22,921 nt of DNA from JBDHBD01 sp039586095 (lineage in GTDB: Bacteria; Gemmatimonadota; Gemmatimonadetes; Palauibacterales; Palauibacteraceae). Shown here in pieces: positions 8,401 through 15,942 of the stretch; positions within the stretch are counted from its first letter, which is position 1; the number at the start of each line of letters is the position of its first letter. The notes beneath the pieces were generated by a model. It made no database searches and had not been told where the DNA came from. It saw only the letters and a program-made list of their open reading frames with translations. The DNA lies in contig JBDHLB010000054.1 in NCBI GenBank assembly GCA_039586095.1, positions 1 through 22,921 on the forward strand. The letters run 5' to 3'. The translations under genes were made by a program, and so were the position numbers.

Positions 8401-9525
8401 CTAGTAGCCTCGCGCCACGTCCACCACGGAAAGCATCCGCTCGCCCGCCACGTACCGGCGCAGGTTCTCGCGCCACAGCGTAGCGAGGCGCACTCGCGCC
8501 AGGTCAGAACCTGCCGACACGTGTGGCGTGATGAGCACGTCCGGGAACGTCCACAACGGGTGGCCGGCCGGCAGCGGCTCAGGATCGGTCACATCGAGCC
8601 CGGCCCCCGCGATCTGACCCGATTCCAGCGCCTCCACGAGGTCGTCCGTGACGACGCTCCTTCCCCGGCCGATGTTGATGAAGTAAGCCGTCGGCTTCAT
8701 CGCATCGAAGAAGGCCGCGTCGAAGATACCGGTCGTCTCGGGCGTGAGCGGCGTGGCGTTCACGACGACATCGGCGCCCGCGGCCAGGTTGACGGCTTCG
8801 TCCGAGAGTCCCACGTAGTCGACGAACTCGGGGCCGGAACGGGAGCTGCGGCGCGTCGCGACGACGCGCATCCCCAACGCGTGAGCCCGCTTCGCCACCT
8901 CCGTCCCGATGCCGCCCAGGCCGACCACGAGCATCGTCTTGCCTTCCAGCTCCCACCGCTCGCTCGAGCCCATGGCGTTCCGGTTCCACCGACCCTCCCA
9001 TTGCTCCGGCAGATATCGGTGCAGACCACGGGTGAATACCAGCATGAACGCGATGACGTGCTCAGCGATCTCGGGACCATAGATCCGCTGCGCGTTGGTC
9101 AACAGAAGGTCACGCTCGGCGATCCCGGGCACCGAGACACAGCGCTCCGCCCCGGCCGACGAGAGCTGGATCCACTGGAGGTCCGCTCCGGCCTCGACGA
9201 TCTCGGCGCTGCAGAATCCGAGGACGGCATCGGCTCCCGGCACCAGGCGCACGGCGTCCGCGTAGCTCGATGCGGCAACCAGTTCGACGCCAGGCGCAGC
9301 GGATCGGAGAGCGGCGATCGTCGATTCGTTGCCTCGCACGACGATGCGCTCGGGTGGCGACCACCCCGTCCGTTCGCTGACCGGATCGGAAGCTTCTCGC
9401 AGGTTCAGTCGCTCGATGAGCGCGGCCGCTTCGGGATCCGGGCTCGTCTGGGCCAGGGCAGGCGCAACCGAGATCAGGGCGATCCACAGGCCCGCGGCAG
9501 CGGCTCTTCGTATCAGTCTCTCCAT
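8401..9525 (-). CDS. D-2-hydroxyacid dehydrogenase with an N-terminal signal peptide
   Basis: The protein has 374 aa. Residues from about 55 form an NAD-dependent D-isomer 2-hydroxyacid dehydrogenase. The nucleotide loop is VVGLGGIGTEVAKRA followed by VVATRRS (basic residues after the second strand may favour NADP). The catalytic Arg is likely in INIGRGRSVV, the acidic residue in GLDVTDPEPLP, and the His in ITPHVSAGSD. Such enzymes interconvert 2-oxoacids and D-2-hydroxyacids in the cytosol. Unusually, the protein starts MERLIRRAAAAGLWIALISVAPALAQ, a clear export signal with an RR pair, so the enzyme seems to be exported. The ATG at 9525 was chosen because GAGG lies 7 bases upstream and it precedes the signal. 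The same frame stays open upstream, but that part is Arg/Gly-rich antisense-like sequence over the desaturase tail. Confidence 0.9.
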   Translation of the reverse strand: MERLIRRAAAAGLWIALISVAPALAQTSPDPEAAALIERLNLREASDPVSERTGWSPPERIVVRGNESTIAALRSAAPGVELVAASSYADAVRLVPGADAVLGFCSAEIVEAGADLQWIQLSSAGAERCVSVPGIAERDLLLTNAQRIYGPEIAEHVIAFMLVFTRGLHRYLPEQWEGRWNRNAMGSSERWELEGKTMLVVGLGGIGTEVAKRAHALGMRVVATRRSSRSGPEFVDYVGLSDEAVNLAAGADVVVNATPLTPETTGIFDAAFFDAMKPTAYFINIGRGRSVVTDDLVEALESGQIAGAGLDVTDPEPLPAGHPLWTFPDVLITPHVSAGSDLARVRLATLWRENLRRYVAGERMLSVVDVARGY

Positions 9526-9548
9526 GAATGCGCCTCGCGAAGTGAAGG

Positions 9549-9698
9549 CTACTCGGTTGCGGGGTGAGGCTTCTTGAGCGCGGCTTTCGCCTCCTCCTGA
9601 GCTCGGTCCACCCGCTCTTTCGCCTCGTCTACCTTGGCCCTCGCCCCTTCGACCCTGGCCTTCGCCCCCGCCTTCGCATCGCCGACCTTCGCTCTGGC
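9549..9698 (-). pseudogene. Detached 11-residue-repeat tail of the fatty-acid desaturase
   Basis: After the desaturase stop (TAA at 9699-9701) the same frame stays open for 49 more codons to a TAG at 9549-9551. It continues the Ala/Lys-rich pattern of the desaturase C-terminus. Units of exactly 11 residues can be aligned across the stop: AKAGARARVGE, AKA-stop-ARAKVGD, AKAGAKARVEG, ARAKVDEAKER, VDRAQEEAKAA, then LKKPHPATE. The stop falls at position 4 of the second unit, where two of the other units have Gly. This tail is therefore a severed part of the upstream gene or, if the stop is a base-calling error, part of a 344-aa protein. Hendecad repeats of this composition usually form amphipathic or right-handed coiled helices, as in LEA-like and apolipoprotein-like proteins. 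Confidence 0.7.
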
Positions 9699-10583
9699 TT
9701 ATGCCTTCGCCTCGCCGACTCTGGCTCGGGCTCCCGCCTTGGCCTTCTCGAAACCCTCGCTCGCGCGGTCGATTTGACCGACCACGGGTTTCGCCACTTT
9801 CTCGCTGTAGTACCGGCCGGCGAACTCCTTGAAGCTCGCCGTTCTTGCGTACAGGACCTGCGCGAGACGGAAGAACGACAGGAGCTTGATGTAGACCCAG
9901 CCGATGTCGAACTCCCACCAGCGTGCCTTGAACTTGGCCGAGCGGGGATCAGCATGGTGGTTGTTGTGCAGCTCCTCGCCCAGAATCCAGATCCCCCACG
10001 GATACAGGTTCCGGCTCTCATCCTTCGTCGCGAAGTTGCGATAGCCCAGGGCGTGCCCGATTCCGTTGATGATGTTCCCCATGATCGGCGTCCAGATCGC
10101 CATCCCCGACCACACGAGCGGACCCACGAGGAAACCGAACAGGTACACGTCCACCACCAGCATCAGGAGCAGCCCGAGCGAGCGACGCCCAGTGTACACA
10201 CTGCGCTCGACCCAGTCGTCGGGGCAGCCGGCACCGTACTTCTCGAGCAGTTCAGGGTCCCGCGCCGCCCGCTGATAGAAGAACACACCCCCTAGCACGA
10301 TGCCCCAGAAACCGGCCACGGCGGGCGAGTGAGGGTCACCCTCCCGATCGGCGTAGGCGTGGTGCTTCCGGTGCACGGCGACCCACTCCCGGGTCACGAC
10401 ACCCGCGGTGAGCCACAGCCAGAAGCGCATGAAGTGCTCGACAGCCGGTCGGAATTGGACTCCGCCGTGCGTTGCCGAGCGGTGCAGGTACAGCGTGGTA
10501 CAGATGTTGGTGATATGGCCTACGAGCAGGACGAAGAGCAGCGGGATCCACCACGGGCTGGAAAGGGCTCCGAATCCGGGCAT
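9699..10583 (-). CDS. Membrane fatty-acid (acyl-CoA, delta-9 type) desaturase
   Basis: This is an integral membrane di-iron desaturase that introduces a double bond into acyl chains. The three histidine boxes are present: HRSATH (34-39), HRKHH (71-75) and HNNHH (206-210), numbered from the chosen start. The membrane segments are around WWIPLLFVLLVGHI, FWLWLTAGVVTREW, LGLLLMLVVDVYLFGFLVGPL and a weaker one after that. I chose the ATG at 10583 (294 aa) because GGAG lies 4 bases upstream. The frame extends to a TTG at 10652, but that adds 23 polar residues unlike the family. The C-terminus beyond about residue 270 is an Ala/Lys/Arg-rich repeat that is cut by TAA, while the repeat continues downstream in frame. 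The gene lies 91 bases after the second binding-protein gene and may be co-transcribed with it. Confidence 0.92.
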   Translation of the reverse strand: MPGFGALSSPWWIPLLFVLLVGHITNICTTLYLHRSATHGGVQFRPAVEHFMRFWLWLTAGVVTREWVAVHRKHHAYADREGDPHSPAVAGFWGIVLGGVFFYQRAARDPELLEKYGAGCPDDWVERSVYTGRRSLGLLLMLVVDVYLFGFLVGPLVWSGMAIWTPIMGNIINGIGHALGYRNFATKDESRNLYPWGIWILGEELHNNHHADPRSAKFKARWWEFDIGWVYIKLLSFFRLAQVLYARTASFKEFAGRYYSEKVAKPVVGQIDRASEGFEKAKAGARARVGEAKA

Positions 10584-10674
10584 GGGACTCCATGAAGAGA
10601 GAGAGACAGTGTCGTCGGGCGTGGTCAAGCTATCGGGTCGACCGTTCAGCAACCACCTGCGGGCCGGCGACCCG

Positions 10675-11841
10675 TCACTTAGGCATCCCCGTCCCGACCA
10701 TGACGGTGTCGAGTTTCACGGTCGTGATGCGCTCACCGGTCGCGTCGAAGCGAATCCGGCCGGTCACGCCGGACGGGACGTCGATCGAAGACAGAGCGTC
10801 TCGGATGTCCTGTCGGTCCAGCCCGACGTTACGGATGGCTTCAATGATGATGTTCGTTCCGTCATACGCGTATGCCGCAACGGCCGGCGGAGGCTCGCCG
10901 TACATCCGCTCGAAGCTGTCGGAGAACAGCTCCCCCTCCCGCGTGGTCCAGTGTCCGGGGGCCACGACCGCAAACGAGAGCCGCGCCGGTTCATTCAAGA
11001 TCGATTCAGCACGAAGCCGCTGCAGGTCGTCGGCCACAGACAGCGGCGCGAAGATCGGAACCTCCATGTCGGCGGCGTTGCGCGTCCGGACGAGCGCCCG
11101 GACGAGTTCGTCCACGTAGGGGTACGGCCCGAAGATCGCGACTCCATCGACGGACGTTCTGCCCAGCTCCAGCGTCACCGACTCGAGCTGCACCGTGTCA
11201 GCCGGCAGAGCGATCTCGCGGGCCGAGTCGTAACCGGACGCTTCGACCAAGCGGTTGAAGGCGCTCGCCATAGCTCGCGCGTCGTACGAGTCCGCGACCA
11301 GTACGGCGACACGTTCGAGCTGCCGATCTCCAAAGATCTCGTCCACGAGAGCGGCCGCCTGTGCCCGGTCGTCGGGCACCATCCGGAAGAACCACGGAAT
11401 GAACGCCTGCGACAGGGTGGGGTCGGACGCCCAGGGAGACACCAGCGAAACCTGGATCTTGACGGCGACCTGCTCGGCCAGGTGCGCGGTCCTTCCGTCC
11501 AGACCGCCGAGCACGGCCGGGACGTCATCTTCAGCCAGGAGATCGACGATCTCCTTCGAACCCGAGCCCCAGGGGCCCTCGACCGAGCGGACGACGAGCG
11601 CGAACGGCCGGCCCGTGAATCCCCCGTTCCGGTTGGCCACCTCGACGGCCAACTCGGCCCCGCGGCGCGCGGCGGTGCCGAGGGCGTCGGACGTGATGAG
11701 CAGACCGATGCGGACAGATCCTGTGCGTTCCCCACCCTCGGCCTGCGGCTCGACCTGTCCCTGAACCTTCGCTCCCGGCCCGGTCGCGGGTCCGATCAGG
11801 ACCGCCGCGAGGATGGCGAAACACGCCCCCGTCCGAATCAA
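10675..11841 (-). CDS. LivK-type periplasmic binding protein (Peripla_BP_6 family), second copy
   Basis: This is a ligand-binding protein of the branched-chain amino acid/amide receptor type, about 388 aa. An export signal (ACFAILAAVLIGPATG) precedes the mature start. The fold begins SVRIGLLITSDALGTAARRGAELAVEVANRNGG, followed by VLGGLDGRTAHLAEQVAVKIQVSLVSPWASDPTLS and the closing domain with AYAYDGTNIIIEAIRNVGLDRQDIRDAL...GVTGRIRFDATG. There is no ATG. A TTG at 11841 places the signal peptide well; a CTG at 11856 would overlap the stop of the DAHP synthase gene. Either way the genes are tightly coupled. No permease or ATPase gene is present in the window, so the protein may serve a transporter encoded elsewhere or act as a ligand sensor. 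It is a diverged paralogue of the protein encoded at 12730-14106. Confidence 0.88.
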   Translation of the reverse strand: MIRTGACFAILAAVLIGPATGPGAKVQGQVEPQAEGGERTGSVRIGLLITSDALGTAARRGAELAVEVANRNGGFTGRPFALVVRSVEGPWGSGSKEIVDLLAEDDVPAVLGGLDGRTAHLAEQVAVKIQVSLVSPWASDPTLSQAFIPWFFRMVPDDRAQAAALVDEIFGDRQLERVAVLVADSYDARAMASAFNRLVEASGYDSAREIALPADTVQLESVTLELGRTSVDGVAIFGPYPYVDELVRALVRTRNAADMEVPIFAPLSVADDLQRLRAESILNEPARLSFAVVAPGHWTTREGELFSDSFERMYGEPPPAVAAYAYDGTNIIIEAIRNVGLDRQDIRDALSSIDVPSGVTGRIRFDATGERITTVKLDTVMVGTGMPK

Positions 11842-11852
11842 CGCCGCTCTGT

Positions 11853-12749
11853 TCAGGACGTGGGCGACTCGGCGGACGCCAGGTGCCCGGGTCCGCGGAT
11901 CCGTCGCCCTATGGCAGGCGCGATCCGCTCGAGTGCCTGCATCAGTGCTTTGAACTCGTCGGGAGTCAGGGACTGCGATCCGTCGCTCAGCGCCGTGTCC
12001 GGATCGGGGTGCACCTCGACCAGCAGGCCATCCGCTCCAGCGGCGATCGCAGCCTGACTCATGGCGGGGACCATCCAACGGTGCCCCGTGCCGTGACTGG
12101 GATCGACGATCACTGGCAGGTGGGTTTGCCGCTTGAGCCACGGAACCGCGTTCAGATCCAACGTGTTCCGTGTGGACGGCTCGAAGGTGCGGATCCCGCG
12201 CTCGCACAGGATGACCTGATCGTTGCCCTGCTTGAGGATGTATTCGGCGGCGTACAGCAATTCCTCGAGCGTGGCAGCCCAACCGCGCTTGAGCAGCACC
12301 GGCATTCCGGACCGCCCTACCTCCTTGAGGAGCGGGTAGGCGTGCATCTGCCGGGAACCAACCTGAAGGATATTCGCATATCGGCTTACGAGCTCCACGC
12401 GCCGCGTCTCCATCACCTCCGTCACGACCGACAGACCCGTCTCCTGTCGCACGAAGTCGAGAAGCTCGAGACCCTCTTCTTTGAGACCCTGGAACGAGTA
12501 GGGAGAGGTGCGCGGCTTGAAGGCACCGGCGCGCAGGACCGAGGCACCACTCTCCTGCACGGCGCGCGCCGCTTTCAACAACTGGTCCCGACTTTCCACC
12601 GCACACGGTCCTGCGAAGACGGCGATCTCCTCGCCACCGATCGTCGCTCCTGGGACAACGACCAGCGTCCCCTCCGGCTTCGACTCGGCAGCGGCGAGGC
12701 GAGCCTGCGAGACGGGCATGCGGCCGGAACTATCGCTCGGCGATTCCAT
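11853..12749 (-). CDS. aroF: 3-deoxy-7-phosphoheptulonate (DAHP) synthase, type I-beta, without regulatory domain
   Basis: The enzyme condenses phosphoenolpyruvate and erythrose 4-phosphate, the entry step to the shikimate pathway, in the cytosol. It has 298 aa. Diagnostic motifs are the metal-binding GPCAVES (47-53), RAGAFKPRTSPYSFQG (about 73-88), QVGSRQMHAYPLLKEVG, LKRG, and VDPSHGTGH. Type I-beta enzymes often carry an N-terminal ACT-like or chorismate mutase domain for feedback control. Here only about 40 loose residues precede the barrel, so it resembles the short unregulated form. The start ATG overlaps the end of the upstream binding-protein gene by 20 bases and has AGGAAGG just upstream. 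Its place between two binding-protein genes, away from other aro genes, suggests a dedicated copy for a special aromatic precursor (inference). Confidence 0.95.
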   Translation of the reverse strand: MESPSDSSGRMPVSQARLAAAESKPEGTLVVVPGATIGGEEIAVFAGPCAVESRDQLLKAARAVQESGASVLRAGAFKPRTSPYSFQGLKEEGLELLDFVRQETGLSVVTEVMETRRVELVSRYANILQVGSRQMHAYPLLKEVGRSGMPVLLKRGWAATLEELLYAAEYILKQGNDQVILCERGIRTFEPSTRNTLDLNAVPWLKRQTHLPVIVDPSHGTGHRWMVPAMSQAAIAAGADGLLVEVHPDPDTALSDGSQSLTPDEFKALMQALERIAPAIGRRIRGPGHLASAESPTS

Positions 12750-14106
12750 GCCGTCCTTCCTTTAGTGGCGTCGGGAAGAAGTGAAACGAGCCGTTGCGGA
12801 TCTCGGCCATCCAGATCGTGCCCACATCGTCCCACCTCTCGTCGAACACGATCTCGCCGGTGACGCCGCGATAGCGACGCAAGCTGGTGAGCTCGTCTCT
12901 AATGCGTACGCGGTTCAGGCCCGCCGTTCGAATCGCGTCGATCAAGATCTTCATCCCGTCGTACGCGTGTGCCGCGAACGTCTCCGCTTCCTCGCCGAAC
13001 CGCTCGCGATACCGTCGGTTGAAGTCTCGCAGCAGGGGGTCATCCAGTGTCGGATTGTACGGATACGTCGCCACCACGCCTTCGGCCGCCTCGCCGGCGA
13101 TTTCGAGGAACGCGTCCGAGACCAGCCGGTCGGAGCCGAAGATCGGTTGCTCCATGCCCTGCGCTCGCATCTCTCGAGCGATGAGGCCCGCCTCCAGGGC
13201 ATCCCCCCAAATCAAGACGGCCTCGGGGTCGACCCTTCGAATTCGCTCCAACTGAGCGTCGAACGTCGTGTCACCCTGCGTATAGCGCATCTCCAGCACG
13301 ATCGGGGAGCCAAGCCGCCGGAGCGCGTCCTTGAACTCGCCGGTTCCGACTCGTCCGTACCGATTGTTGACTCTCAGCACGGCGACGCGGCGGTACCCGA
13401 GCACATCGTGAATGTGCAGAGCGAGAGCGTAATTGCTTTGACGATCGTCTCCCGTGACCCGCACCGCCCATGGGATCCGAGTCTCGGAGAACGTCGGATC
13501 GGTGTCGCCGGAGACGATCATTGGCATGTCGATCTTGAGGGCGATCCGTAGCATGATGTGCGTGTTGGCCCCATCGATCGAACCGAGCGTGCCCCACACA
13601 CCGGCGTCGTGGAGCGCCACCAGCTCGTTGCTCGAAGCACCCCACAAACCGAGATCGTTGCGAACCATGAGAACGAACGGGAGCCCTTCGTACCCTCCCT
13701 CCTCGTTCGCCTCCTCCACGGCGAGGGTGGCACCCTGAAGCATCCGGCTACCCAGCGGAGCATCTCGCGAGCCTTCGATCGGCCCGAGAAAACCGAGCCG
13801 GACCTCTGTCAGATCGCCGGAGGCCGTCTTGTCGCGTCCTGGGCCGAGGTACTCGAGCCGGTCGGCGAAGAAGAGCACGTAGGGGCTCTGGAACCTGCTG
13901 AACGGGAGCAGCTCCGCCGGAGTGTTGGCGTAGCGAATCGTATCCACCTGGGGCGGAGCCGTACCGGCGAACGGGATTGTGTCGACCTGACCCCACACCA
14001 ACTCGGGTGTGCCAGCGACCAGGAGGGTGGTAGCCAGACACGCTCCGACGCGTCGAAGGACGACCCGCCGCAGGGCACACTGCCGCCGGTTGATGGTCTG
14101 CGACAT
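12730..14106 (-). CDS. LivK-type periplasmic binding protein with N-terminal extension, first copy
   Basis: This secreted ligand-binding protein has 458 aa. It carries an export signal (ACLATTLLVAGTPELVWGQ). An approximately 70-residue extension follows, containing QVDTI twice and the pattern PYVLFFADRLEYLGPGRD. The Peripla_BP_6 domain begins EVRLGFLGPIEGSRDAPLG, with QGATLAVEEANEEGGYEGLPF, the hinge regions, and AAHAYDGMKILIDAIRTAGLNRVRIRDEL...YRGVTGEIVFDERWDD near the end. The closing motif is shared with the paralogue at 10675-11841. The ATG at 14106 has GGAG 5 bases upstream and lies 2 bases after the RidA-like stop; the longer frame upstream is antisense-like. Its stop overlaps the DAHP synthase start. 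The ligand is unknown. Leu/Ile/Val and amides are typical for the family, but aromatic compounds also occur and would fit the neighbour. Confidence 0.9.
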   Translation of the reverse strand: MSQTINRRQCALRRVVLRRVGACLATTLLVAGTPELVWGQVDTIPFAGTAPPQVDTIRYANTPAELLPFSRFQSPYVLFFADRLEYLGPGRDKTASGDLTEVRLGFLGPIEGSRDAPLGSRMLQGATLAVEEANEEGGYEGLPFVLMVRNDLGLWGASSNELVALHDAGVWGTLGSIDGANTHIMLRIALKIDMPMIVSGDTDPTFSETRIPWAVRVTGDDRQSNYALALHIHDVLGYRRVAVLRVNNRYGRVGTGEFKDALRRLGSPIVLEMRYTQGDTTFDAQLERIRRVDPEAVLIWGDALEAGLIAREMRAQGMEQPIFGSDRLVSDAFLEIAGEAAEGVVATYPYNPTLDDPLLRDFNRRYRERFGEEAETFAAHAYDGMKILIDAIRTAGLNRVRIRDELTSLRRYRGVTGEIVFDERWDDVGTIWMAEIRNGSFHFFPTPLKEGRHGIAER

Positions 14107-14108
14107 GG

Positions 14109-14711
14109 TCACTCCGCGTCCCGGCGCGCCAACGCCATCGCCTCCATCTCGATGAGCAGATCCTCGCGGCACAGGCGCGCCTGAATGCCCGTGCTGGCCG
14201 GGAGGGGATCCAGACCCATCCACGTGAAGAAGGCGGTCCGCACCTCGTTGAAGTCCCGGTAGTCGCGCTCGATGTCGCGCAGATAGCACGTGGTGCGAAT
14301 CACGTCGTGCCAGCTCATTCCCTCGGCTTCGAGCAGGCGGGTGATGTTGCGGTACGTCCTCCAGCACTGCGCCCGGAAGTCGCCCGTGTGCACCGAAAAC
14401 CCCTCGTCATCCACGCTGGACGTCCCCGATAGCAACATGAGATCGTACTCGCCGATCGGTATCACCGTCGCGCGCGAGAACGAGGAAGGACGCCGGTAGT
14501 CATACGCTTCGTTGATCACGTCCGGAGCGTGGACCGCCCGCTGCTCGATCGGCGGGCGTGCCTCGTGAACCGACGGCCGAGAGTACGGCTGGACATCCTG
14601 TTCGTCCGACAGGATGCCGATCTCCTCCATCTCCCTCCGCTCGGCCTCGCTTCGCGGAGCGACATCTATTTCCTGCGCTTGTTTCGTCATACCAGGGTCT
14701 TCCGTCATCAT
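14109..14711 (-). CDS. RidA/YjgF-family protein with N-terminal extension, catalytic Arg replaced
   Basis: The protein has 200 aa: a charged extension of about 60 residues followed by a RidA/YER057c/UK114 fold (about 80-198). Features include DLMLLSGTSSVDDEGFSVHTGDFRAQCWRTYRNITRLLEAEGMSWHDVIRTTCYLRD and the closing LLIEMEAMALA. RidA enzymes hydrolyse reactive imines such as 2-aminoacrylate with an arginine in the context ARS (E. coli R105). Here the aligned stretch reads PASTGIQAR, with Ser in its place, which points to one of the Rid subfamilies without imine deaminase activity. The YjgF fold is also used by chorismatases, which is notable beside a DAHP synthase, though this protein is shorter than those. 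No signal peptide is seen. GGAGG precedes two adjacent ATGs (14711 and 14708). The gene starts 43 bases after the propeller gene upstream. Confidence 0.88.
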   Translation of the reverse strand: MMTEDPGMTKQAQEIDVAPRSEAERREMEEIGILSDEQDVQPYSRPSVHEARPPIEQRAVHAPDVINEAYDYRRPSSFSRATVIPIGEYDLMLLSGTSSVDDEGFSVHTGDFRAQCWRTYRNITRLLEAEGMSWHDVIRTTCYLRDIERDYRDFNEVRTAFFTWMGLDPLPASTGIQARLCREDLLIEMEAMALARRDAE

Positions 14712-14754
14712 CTCCCTCCAGAGTGTCGCGCCATCGGCCCGGTCAACGAGGCGG

Positions 14755-15942
14755 TCAGCGAGGCAGCAAAGCGGCTATGTCGCGGTGTGTAACTCCCAGG
14801 CTTAACCCCCTGGCCGTTGCGACCCATACTCGGTCATCTTCGAAATCGACGCCCAACACGTAGTTGTGCGCGATGCTCGAGGCGCTCGCGCGGCTCACCT
14901 GCGTCTCGCCCTCCGTAATCCGAATCTCGCCGCGTCCCGTATCCGGATCCGTGCGGTACGTGACCCACGTCTCCCCGTCGAAGGCAGCCAGTCCGTCATC
15001 CGTGCACACCCATGCCACCCGCCCTCTCGCCCGGACGAAGTTGATGAAGTTGCTCGGGAGACCGCTGTCATGGTCGAAGAACCCGCTCCAGCGCGCTCCA
15101 TCGTAGCGACTCAAGCCGAAGTATGTGCTGACCCAGACGATGCCCTCCTCCCTGGACACGCCGGTCGTGATGTTGTGCACGATCCCATCGTGCGGGAAGA
15201 GGTCGATCTCCATCTCTCCGTCCGGATCGCGGTAGTCGCGCCATCGCTTCGTCGCCATCTCGTACTCGAGCATGCCCCCTCCCCAGGCCGCGATGTAGGC
15301 GATGCCGTCGCTCACATCGACGCCGTAGGTCCAGGGCTCGTGCATCGGCGCGTTCTCATCGCTGAAGATCTCCCAGTGACCCGTGTGCGTGTTCAGGTGG
15401 GCCGCCCCCGCGGCCGTCGCCGCCCACAAATGCTCGCCCTCGGTCGCCACCGAGTACACGACGTCGTTCGCGAGACCGCTGTTGAACTGGTCGAAGGCTT
15501 CGAGCCGGCCGGCCGACCACCGATTCAGCCCCCCCATGGTGCCCAGCCAGACGTCGCCGGTCTGCTCGTTCACATCGATGGAGAGCACGATCGAGTGGGC
15601 CAGACCATCGTCGACGTCAAGCTTGTGCCAGACCCCGTCGTAGTAATAGGCGGCGCCTTTGTCCGTCCCGATCCATACCCGATCACCGCCGACCCGCACC
15701 GTGTAGATCTTGTCCGACGGAAGTCCATCCCGTGTGGTGAAGTTCCGCCACTCCGTATACACGGCCATATCGCCCGGGCCGGCCGCTCGAGCCGATCGCT
15801 CCAGGGACATGCCCGACCCCCGCCAGGCAAGGTCCGAATCGACAACCGCCGAACCGCCCGAGACCGGTCCCGCGAGGAGAGCGAGCCAGACGAATCCGGC
15901 TGCGCTGCCGATTCCGGGCCGCCGCACAAGTCTTCTCCTCAT
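14755..15942 (-). CDS. Secreted two-component-regulator-type beta-propeller protein (Reg_prop repeats)
   Basis: The protein has 395 aa and an N-terminal export signal (GSAAGFVWLALLAGPVSGGSA). The rest is a seven-bladed-type propeller of Reg_prop repeats: WRNFTTRDGLPSDKIYTVRV, VWIGTDKGAAYYYDGVWHKL, DVWLGTMGGLNRWSAGRLEAF, LWAATAAGAAHLNT, VWVSTYFGLSRYDGARWSGF, AWVCTDDGLAAFDGETWVTY and VWVATARGLSLG. Such repeats form the periplasmic sensor of hybrid two-component systems. Here no membrane, kinase or DNA-binding part follows, so the propeller stands alone, probably as a binding or scaffold protein. Its ATG overlaps the stop of the cytochrome gene by four bases (ATGA), showing translational coupling. 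It may dock with the other propeller proteins of this operon in the periplasm (inference). Confidence 0.88.
   Translation of the reverse strand: MRRRLVRRPGIGSAAGFVWLALLAGPVSGGSAVVDSDLAWRGSGMSLERSARAAGPGDMAVYTEWRNFTTRDGLPSDKIYTVRVGGDRVWIGTDKGAAYYYDGVWHKLDVDDGLAHSIVLSIDVNEQTGDVWLGTMGGLNRWSAGRLEAFDQFNSGLANDVVYSVATEGEHLWAATAAGAAHLNTHTGHWEIFSDENAPMHEPWTYGVDVSDGIAYIAAWGGGMLEYEMATKRWRDYRDPDGEMEIDLFPHDGIVHNITTGVSREEGIVWVSTYFGLSRYDGARWSGFFDHDSGLPSNFINFVRARGRVAWVCTDDGLAAFDGETWVTYRTDPDTGRGEIRITEGETQVSRASASSIAHNYVLGVDFEDDRVWVATARGLSLGVTHRDIAALLPR

Noticed and set aside
10408..12057. Plus-strand frame of 549 codons opposite the desaturase, binding-protein and DAHP synthase genes
   Set aside because: It crosses three well-supported genes on the other strand, is Arg-rich with no recognisable motif, and has no ribosome site.
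11842..12606. Upstream extension of the second binding-protein frame across the DAHP synthase gene
   Set aside because: This part is out of frame with the DAHP synthase, which has all family motifs, and it lies before a clear signal peptide.
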